Positions 52,161 through 64,000 of a stretch of 64,000 nt of DNA are shown here, piece after piece; positions within the stretch are counted from its first letter, which is position 1, and each line of letters opens with the position of its first letter. The translations under genes were made by a program, and so were the position numbers. The stretch covers positions 20,212,001 to 20,276,000 of the forward strand of contig CM114271.1 in the NCBI GenBank assembly GCA_050084515.1, given 5' to 3'. The stretch comes from Blasia pusilla (taxonomy: Eukaryota > Marchantiophyta > Marchantiopsida > Blasiales). The notes below the pieces were generated by a model. It had not been told where the DNA came from and ran no database searches. It saw nothing but the letters and a program-made list of their open reading frames with translations.

Positions 52161-55100
52161 TTTAAATGTCTTTTTTCCTCTTTTTGAGAGTTTCCATTAA
52201 AAAAAAATTTTCTTTAAATACATGCTCTTTTTAAGAAGATGTTTTCACTCAAGGTTAAATGTGCTTTGTATTAGTAGAAGATAATTATGGAAAAAAATAG
52301 AAGTGCATCAAAACACTAGTGCAAACAAAACACCAAAAAGATTTTGTTGTAGCCCCATTATCTATACCATAAGGAGGGTTAATGTAAGTATGAAGATTAA
52401 AGGAAATTGTTTGCGGAGAGCTAATATAAGAAGTGAAGCACATGAAAAAACTGAAAGAAGCATGATCTTCACTATTCGATTGGAGCTGAGCTTGGCCATC
52501 CAGGTTAATTTTAGTAGGGAAGGGGGGAAAAGTATGTATGATGTAAGTCTGACGGTCATCATACGTTCCATTCCTGTGGCCAAAGTGGAACCTCTAAAAA
52601 GCGGGGGACATTTGCCCCACTAGTAGTGGAGGTTCCCCACCTTGAGCCCACCTTCCATACAAATGTACCCTCTAACTCTAGTCTTTGGCTTTTATCCACA
52701 AAAGGTGACTATGCCGTCAGCTAAGGTAACTTTTGGCAAGTAGTAATTGACGGTAAATACATACATGAAACCCATAGGATTTACTCTTCTTGGAGAACTC
52801 GAAGTGGATTACTGAAATTATTGAATTTCTTGGAGGAGTTGGAGGTGTGAAATTGAGGTTGTTGCTAAAACCACGTTTAAATTGTTGGGTAAATAAGGTG
52901 TGAAAAGTTGTTTTCATCCAAGTACTTTCCAATTACTATCATGTAAGATTCGATACATACACACAATTGTGTTGTTACTACTAATTGTTACTTGTTGCTT
53001 TTGGCTCCGGGATCAAAGTGTGAAAATCATGTGACTATGCATACAATATATGTTGTGCAAAAGTCACTTCCAATGCAAGTACGCCATTCTCTTTTGGAAA
53101 GTTGCCAAGTTTCCACACTCACTTTGTAGACCAACGGCCAATTACAAAAGAAAATCCGGAAGATATTAAGTAGGAAATATCAAATTCCTTCGGCAGACCA
53201 TTACCTTTGCTCAATCCACTAAGAAAAATTGAAGGCAATCCTAGCTGTTGCTACTAGCTTAGCTTTGCAATATCGGCATATGCTCTCTATGTGTGTGGTG
53301 TGAATGTTGGCAGGAGACCACAGGCAGAGTGGGCTAGAGTCATATCTAGGGCTAGGAGGACACTCCGTTCTGTACATGCACATCGGACAACAAGATGAAT
53401 GGACATCTTTGTCACTCTTAGGTTTGTGGTGGCTCCTGCAACCATGAATAACAACTTACTTTCAAGTCTCAGAGAGTTTTGAAATCGCTCAAAAATAGTA
53501 GGAAACGACAATGCTATCAAATCTTTGAACATTCAGCATAAACTAAGTAAGGAGCTCTAGACAAGAGTATGAGGCTGATCATTGTCCTCAACTAAAGAGC
53601 CCTGCAGTCAATGAGTACTTCTGAGTATGAGTCTCCCCTAGATCATAAACTGGAGCCTATGCTTTCCCAGCCCCCTAGCAATCATGCGCATAGGGAGTTG
53701 GGGAACATGATGATGAACAATTTCTTACTTGGTGTGTATTTTCGTGTCATAGCCTTGAGAGAGACTGAGAAAGAGAGATTGAGGATGAGTGAGAATTTGC
53801 GCTTCCTTACCTCGGATTACTTGGAATTCCCCCCTCCTTCTTCAACTGATACGTACAAATGAGAAATCACAACCTTCAGATCACAGGTGCTTAATGAAAT
53901 ATCCCCTCAAGTATGACTATCTATCAGTGGACCGCAGAGACGAGGATAGGGAGTCTGCTTGGAAAGAAATGCCCAGATCTCATAACACTTTCGAGAGGGA
54001 CATCAACTCGCACAGCAACGCTCACAGAACTCAAAATTGAAGCCTCAAACGTTGATATGATCCGGTTCTCATTTCATCTTGAGGAAATAATTTCATGCGC
54101 CCATATTGTTGGGAGGATTAGGTTTAGTGATGCAAGTTCAGCGCTATCATTGGAGAGAGAGAGTCAGGGACCTCGTAGGGAAATTGAAGGATGTGAGATG
54201 GAGTCAAGTTCAATTCACTTGACTAAGTCAGGTCATTGCTGAAGTACTTCTTACTTCACACTTATCAGTTTTTTGCTATGTCGCGCCTTTCAGCCAAAAG
54301 ATAGGGAGTATGATTGTGATTGAGTGCTTACTACTTCAAACCGCATTTCTTCAGCGGAGCAAATGGAAGTTGGCTGGGTCACAGAGATCTCAACAAGAAG
54401 CTGGCTTCTCCTACTTTCGGAACTCAATCCGTCTAGGCAAGCTACTCTCTGTCGAATAGATTTCTTACAACTCGGTGTTGATTATTCTATTGATGAAAAG
54501 GTTCTCCTGATTCGCTTTTCACTCTGCAGACCCAACGAGAATACTCACACATATGCATCACACATCAGAATGAAGAAATGAGTACTTTACTACTCCATCA
54601 AGAATGAGAAAGCTTCAAAAGTGTATACAAGCGTGAGAGGATACTACTCCCTTGCTCAGACCATTCCTACAGCATAAGGACTTTATGATAGAATGATGAG
54701 GATAGCTACTTTCATGCCTCTTAAATATTCTCCGAAGTAGGAGTGGTTTTAAGGATTTGAAGCGTTCTTGAGGAATATGGTGTCTCTTCAACATTTGTAA
54801 CTACCTAGATCTATGGTGCTCTTTTCTTTTCCTATGATCCCTGTGAATCCGATGAGTGTAACTGTACTAACTTCCTATTTGATACAAAAAGTCGTGCCTC
54901 TTCCTAGTCTAAATGTTCTAACGGTGTGCCTCTTGAAATCACTTTGAGTCTTAGCTTCGCTTTGCTGTGAAGTCTGGACCTCTTTTGCTTCCTTTGAGGA
55001 CGATGATCTTTCTCTTGATCTGAAGACGAAGCGCTCCATTGTTTGCTCTTATTCCAAGTGCTTCGTGCTTCGTTAAAGAGCGAAGTAATTCTTCCTCTTC

Positions 55101-55370
55101 TTCTTCATCATGCTTCCTTCAAGAGCGAAGCACTTCATAAAAAGATTCTTAATAAGGCTTTGTTGTCTTTTCCAAGTTTCGCTCTTAGTCTTTAGACTTC
55201 GTTACTGCATTTCCATCTCCTCTAAGGAAAATCCTTGATTATCTCCCTCTCTGCCTTGTCCTAGGAGCTTCGTGATTTCTTTCAATATTACTCATTCTTC
55301 TATTATACAAACATAATATCCAAAATCATTATGTATACACAAGTTTTTTTCAAATAGAAAGCTCTAAATC
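52161..55370. other. Intergenic, repeat-derived, no gene recognised
   Basis: Mostly AT-rich. At 54397-54456 there is a diverged copy of the 40301-40362 segment, and downstream (54900-55290) a pyrimidine-rich stretch with repeated variants of CTTCGCTCTT resembles the one at 40900-41460. Frames at 53611-54242 are open over short distances but unrecognised. It is probably another relic of the same dispersed repeat. Confidence 0.4.
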
Positions 55371-55379
55371 TTCAGAAGT

Positions 55380-55541
55380 ACAAAATTGCGGGTATCAAAG
55401 GATGCCATTGTAATCCTTTTAGAAGGATTGCTACATATGAAGAAAACCCTCGTGGTGGGATGGCTATTGCACCTATTGACGAAGTAGTGGCTCCTATGAC
55501 TACGACTATAATTGATGACATCGATATTGAAGATAATATCA
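55380..55541 (+). pseudogene. Exon-like fragment of unknown origin
   Basis: An open segment of about 54 codons begins after an acceptor-like aaatcttcag and ends at a donor-like ATCAG/gtatta. It reads KYKIAGIKGCHCNPFRRIA and continues with GGMAIAPIDEVVAP. No family is recognised and no partner exon was found nearby. It may be a gene fragment carried by a transposon, or chance. Confidence 0.25.
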
Positions 55542-55996
55542 GGTATTACTATTTTTCATATTATTTCTTATTTCAAAACTCACTTTCTTACCTATGTTCT
55601 GTTAATTGACTTTGGTATTTTCTAGAATTTGGTTTCTTTTCTAGGTCTATGATAATTATATTGGATGTGCTTCCTCCTTTAACGACTATAATTATACCAT
55701 CTCCAATGTACTCTTCCAGACCATTAATTATTATCATATTTTATTCTTCCAAACTTATTTATTGATCTTTGTCCTTTTCAAGGATCCTTGTAAAAGATAT
55801 CACATCTTAATTTACCGATAGGTAGAGTTCTATTGCGTCAATGGCATAGCAAGTCAGCTAAATTTTGGATGTAGCTTCGTTATGAGGTGTCAAATGAAGT
55901 TGGCATCAGGTCCGTTGTGTCAGCAACGTCATTTTAGGAGATTTCCCTATTTTTGGTCTTTGTCAGTTGGTGACCTGCTAAGCAAGTTAGAGGCCA

Positions 55997-56026
55997 ACCG
56001 GTAACTTGTGCACGCAAGTTACCGGT
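55997..56026. repeat. Perfect hairpin, 12-bp stem
   Basis: Arms 55997-56008 and 56015-56026 (ACCGGTAACTTG and its complement) flank a 6-base loop. About 55 bp downstream is a TATATAAA box (56083-56090), and just after it another short inverted pair (GATGGCTT...AAGCCATC, 56097-56114). Together this may be a promoter or terminal repeat of a transposon lying upstream of the LINE-like relic. Confidence 0.6.
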
Positions 56027-56919
56027 AGGTTGGCTATTTTTAGGGGAAGAGCCCTTTGGCTTTTCCCAAGGCTATATAAAGAGACAGATGGCTTTCCCAA
56101 GCCATCTTTCCCATGTTGGGTCGTTGGAGTACCTCTTTTGCTCTTATGTGAGTTATGAACCAGGATGCTAGCATCCGGATTCCCTAATAGCAGAGGGTGG
56201 ACAATGCTCGAAGCCGCTCAATATAACGATATAGATTTAGGAGTGGAGTTTTAGACCGAGTGAGCCATTTTTACTCTGATTTTTACATGAGAAAGATGCA
56301 AGGGGGCACGGGAATTTGTTGTTTGCAAGTAGGCAAGCGAGTTGCCTCAATGGGGAGCCCTTGGAGACGCTGGTTGACGTGTGTGTTGTCAATTTTTCAT
56401 TCGAAAGATCGTGAGCGGAAGCGATGTCCATTTTTCATAGATTTTGTTAGCGTAGATTGATGAGAGAGAGTAGTAGAGTGTAGCACAGAGTGTGGTAGCA
56501 AATGTAGAGTGTAGCGTGGTAGAATAAGCGGGAATGCTCTGAGTGTCAGGAAGGAGAGTCAGGTCTTGTAGCCACCGGGAGGGCTATCAAGTAAAGCCAC
56601 TAGGTCATGTGTAGCCTTTTTAGCTCGTTACTTAAAATCATAGGGATGTGAAGTTCTCAGGGCGGGAGGTCGAACAAGGCGTGTTGAGCAAAGGATCGAT
56701 CTTCTCCCATGATTGCAACAGAAGGGTTGTTCGGTATGATGTACGAACACCTTTGTGATTGCTTTCCTCTTGAGAACTTTGCTAGTGGCTTTTCCCAGTT
56801 CCTTGATGTTGTCTCTCACTTAGCTTAGGGGAGAGTGCCAATTTTAGTGGCCTAAGTATTGGGGGCGGGGCAACTATAAGCGTTGTCAAAGGAGGGTGGA
56901 GGTATTCATCTGATCGCCC

Positions 56920-58940
56920 TAGATGAGGTGCTCTTGCGTTTGGTTAGTTCCATTATCGCTCAGCAATTTCGTGAGGCTTTCTAGTCACATTTGAGTTTGC
57001 ATTAGCTTGGCGTTGCCACGCCGGCTGGCTGTGAGACAATAGCCTTAGGTTTGAAGGCTTGTCTCCATGTACATCTTGAGTGGGCGGTCCAAGTGGATGT
57101 GGAGAACGCCTTCAACTTAGTGTCATAGGAAACCATCTTCACAAAGTTGATGGATGCAGGTGGCCCCATTGCGAGCTTCATTCCTTTTATGCAGGCTTTC
57201 AATGGGGCCCCTTTGACTCTCTATTTCCATCATGGTTGGTTTGAGGAGGAGGTCATATTTTTGGAGTCCGCAACCGAGACTCGTCAAGGTGATCCTCTAG
57301 GTGGCACATTGTTTGCTTTGGCTTATTACGAGCGGTTCTTTCTATGGTGGAGGATTTATGGGTTGCATTTTCCCTTTGGTGACAAATGATACTCATATTT
57401 GGGGCTCTAGAGATCTAGTTCGTCGTTCCTATATTTCAACACTTTTCTGCAAAGTTAGCACGTGTCGGCCTCTGGGTGAAGGTGCGTAAGTGCAAGGTAT
57501 GGTCTCCATTAGGCCTACCCAATGATCTTCATGTACCCAACGGATTCATGACATCTGTCGGAGGGCTTTGCATCTTGGGAGTCCCACTCAAGAGCCGGGA
57601 CTTTGTCGACGGCAGCCCTTATCGAGGATTTGCTCCACGTTGATGATCTCAAGAGGATTGGTGACCCTGAAGTTGCCTGTGGCATTCTCTCTTCTTGTTT
57701 TGCTCGTCAACCTAGTTATCTCACTAGAACTGTTTGGATGTCTAGTCATCTTTCTACTCGCTATAGATCCTTTGATAGGAAGATCCTACAAGTGTTTGGG
57801 GATCTTTTAGAACGTGGCTCCTTTGAGTGCCCCATGGGGATCTAGCTCGTAGATTAGCTTTTTGGACAATTTCCTTTGGTGTAGTAGGTCTTCTCTCGAC
57901 CTCGCTCTCGACGGAGTTAGTGGCACCCTTGGATTTTTTAGGGGAGTTGGGCCATGGCAACACCTCTTCTTTGCTCTAGATTGATGGTTAGCGATCGACA
58001 ACTCCTTTTGCAATACGTATCCTAGGTCGATGATGGCATGTTTCCAGTGTAGTCTTCCCTCAGAGCATGTAGAGATTCCCTTCTTGTTGAGGCCAGAGCC
58101 GTTCTCCTCCTTTGTTAACTCCGGTCAATCTGGGCTCCAATCTCCTTTGATGGAAGCCTTCTTTGAGGCAATTTTTAGAGTCACTATATCACACGGGAAT
58201 TTTCCCATGGAGGTTTGGGCCCGTATTCGCTCTTGCTCTGAAAAGAGGACAAACTTATGGATGGGGGCTTGTTCTTGACTCCACTCATCTTGGATTTCCG
58301 TTTCGCATCACTTACCAATAATACAACCATGCGATTTCTGACTAGGCCTCCCCAGCTATCAATTGTTGGTTTGACACATTGTGAGTGTTGCCGGAGTTAA
58401 GATCCACTTAGTGTGCATATAACACACTGTCCGATGGGGGCTGAGAGGATTGCCGCTCATAATGTTGTGCGAGATGTCATGATCAGTATTGCTCGCAAGA
58501 ATGGCTTCCACGTGTCGAGAGAGAGGCACTACTCCATGCGCAATTCCTTATCTGTGTTGATTTTCATATGATACAAGAGACTAAGGTGATGGTGGCAGAT
58601 ATTGTAGTGATAGATACTAGGTAGAAGGTTGTGCGAGGCCATGTATTGGCACAAGGGAGATTGCTACAAGGAGCAACGGCAACGGCAATGGCGATGAAGA
58701 AGACTCATCTCTGTAGTCGACTTCACGATGGACATCGATTAGTTCCCCTAGTCATAGAGTTTTATGGGACTATGGGGGAGAGGTTTGACTCCTTCCTTAT
58801 GGATTGCACCCATCATCTCCAGTCGAGAAATGACTTGTCATTAGCTGCTGGAATTCTTTATTGTAGGCAATTGGTCCCCATACTTTACAACATGCCCATG
58901 CCAATGGATCTTTGGGATGGGCCCAAGATGTGATAGACAC
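56920..58940 (+). mobile_element. LINE-like reverse transcriptase relic
   Basis: The plus strand shows successive reverse-transcriptase blocks. VDVENAFN lies near 57095-57118 (first catalytic Asp region), GGPIASFIPFMQAF near 57159, and TRQGDPLGGTLFALAYYERF near 57280-57340. A DDTHI-like box near 57384-57400 is broken, and a thumb-like region includes ARQPSYLTRTVWM near 57690-57740. A C-terminal block at 58631-58930 includes HRLVPLVIEFYGTMGERFDSFL, which resembles the tail of RT proteins of this type seen in algae and non-flowering plants. Frames change several times and no endonuclease was recognised. The limits are approximate and the upstream part (56050-56920) is unassigned. Confidence 0.7.
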
Positions 58941-59710
58941 CGAGCCGAAAGGCCCACTTAGTGGTAGTCATGTCTCTCTAGGTGTTGATGATATTGCCTC
59001 TTGCTGGTGAATTTAGACGATGTAAGGGTACTGCCTTTTCTTTTTCGGGGTTGGTTGAGGCCTCCATGTACTTCTTTCAGTCCCCATTTCGTTGTATTCC
59101 AGATGGGTTTTCCATTGCCCACTTTCATGTAAGTTAAGTAGATGTTTCTCCACTTTAGGGCTCCCACTATGGTACATATTTCCACAATGAAAAAGTGGGA
59201 ACTTTCCCAATGCACTTAAAATTTTTCATTTCTACAAAACCTGACAGCTTTAATCCACACTTCTAATTATCTTACTTCTTTTGTCATGTTAAGACTTCCA
59301 TGATTGGGAATATCCTTTTTTAAGGATTTCCACTCTAAACTTGTCCGCCATCAAAATTCGTCTGAAAATTTCCTGTTGTGAAATTTGTAGTGTTTAAGTC
59401 TCCGGCCTTTGCACATCATCAGATTCATAGTTTGTAAAGATCAACTAGTCCGTGTGGGGATCAGCTCTCAATGATTTGAGAGGATCTCTGCAAAAGCATG
59501 AGCAATAAATATTATGACAACTTTATTAAGTCTTGAGGACCATGGATGAGTGTTGAGCTTGTGGAACTGACAAGCTACAAAAGTCCTGACCATTTAAGTG
59601 ACAGACTGCTGATTGAGAGACTTGGTGGGAGAAGAGAACTTCCCTATTGTTACTGTATTGTGGAAAACATCTCCTCTTTCTATACTATACAAAATTGAGA
59701 CTTTACACAC
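58941..59710. other. 3' flank of the AGPR gene
   Basis: No gene was recognised. An AATAAA occurs on the plus strand at 59505-59510, but on the minus strand, the sense of the adjacent gene, no strong polyadenylation signal is evident in the first 200 bp past the stop at 59711. Confidence 0.4.
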
Positions 59711-63619
<3,909 letters not shown>

Positions 63620-64000
63620 CACCATTGGGACGAGCTGGGGACGATGTCGGGCTCTTGGACTGTCTTACACGCTTGAAGACAGCACCGCACAACACAATTA
63701 CATGAAAGGAGGAGGTAGGATTGTTTCATGAAGTGGAGCCGTGCAAGCCGTAATTACCAGAAGGGATCTATGACGGTGCAACGTGTGACGATATCAAGCA
63801 ATGTCCTACTCTGACCGACTACAACACCTACGAGAGTACGAGGAGCGTAACCACCGCCTTTGGCTACATTACATGCAGGTGATTTACATACAAGCACAGA
63901 GAAGCAGGGGGGCTTGGAGGAATCGCAACGCACTCACAAGGTAATCAGCGCAAAGCAACGATATGACTTGGTCTGGTAAGCAAGTGTCTCCGTTCTGCTG
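63620..64000. promoter_or_regulatory. Upstream region of AGPR
   Basis: This is the sequence 5' of the minus-strand AGPR start codon up to the window edge. No other gene is seen. Promoter or 5' untranslated content is assumed from position; I do not see a clear TATA box at a convincing distance. Confidence 0.4.

Noticed and set aside
58958-59215. Minus-strand frame of 85 codons just beyond the AGPR stop
   Set aside because: No homology. It lies in the 3' flank and lacks the features of an exon.

Overview
This window is nuclear DNA of a land plant. The supported host genes are split by short GT-AG introns, one encodes the plant-type CDK-activating kinase CDKF, and one is a plastid arginine-biosynthesis enzyme. 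About half of the sequence is old, nested transposable elements. The species cannot be fixed from the sequence. The transposon families suggest a seed-free lineage or a gymnosperm rather than a flowering plant, but that is inference.

Host genes, all on the minus strand: (1) an SCNM1-like splicing factor in 3 exons (1026-3250); (2) a SMARCAL1-type annealing helicase in about 27 exons with two HARP domains (8965 or 9183 to 18565); (3) CDKF, one uninterrupted exon (47752-50787) with a huge insertion in the kinase activation segment; (4) chloroplast N-acetyl-gamma-glutamyl-phosphate reductase in 13 exons (59711-63619). The spliced models were built by hand. Nearly all junctions obey GT-AG, and reading phase is kept throughout. 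The four genes show no functional link to each other.

Transposons: a decayed Helitron on the plus strand (5.3-8.3 kb). A second Helitron on the minus strand is split into an N-terminal half (39.8-37.8 kb) and a C-terminal half (23.7-22.5 kb) by about 14 kb of Ty3/gypsy sequence. That insert is itself nested: gypsy copy A (plus strand; 23712-25552 and 35815-37812) is interrupted by gypsy copy B (minus strand; 25553-35814). A Ty1/copia relic carrying a 217-bp GA microsatellite lies at 41.6-45.2 kb, and a LINE-like reverse transcriptase relic at 56.9-58.9 kb.

The most interesting content is the gypsy family. Copy B reads, in order, gag with a CCHC knuckle, aspartic protease, a cytosine-C5 DNA methyltransferase domain, reverse transcriptase, RNase H, integrase and a C-terminal PHD-like zinc finger. 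So one retrotransposon carried both a DNA-methylation writer and a possible chromatin reader. Both copies here are broken by stops and frameshifts. In both, the third zinc ligand of the PHD-like finger is tyrosine. Downstream of Helitron 2 lies an unrecognised, decayed multi-exon gene (21.7-22.5 kb) that may be Helitron cargo.
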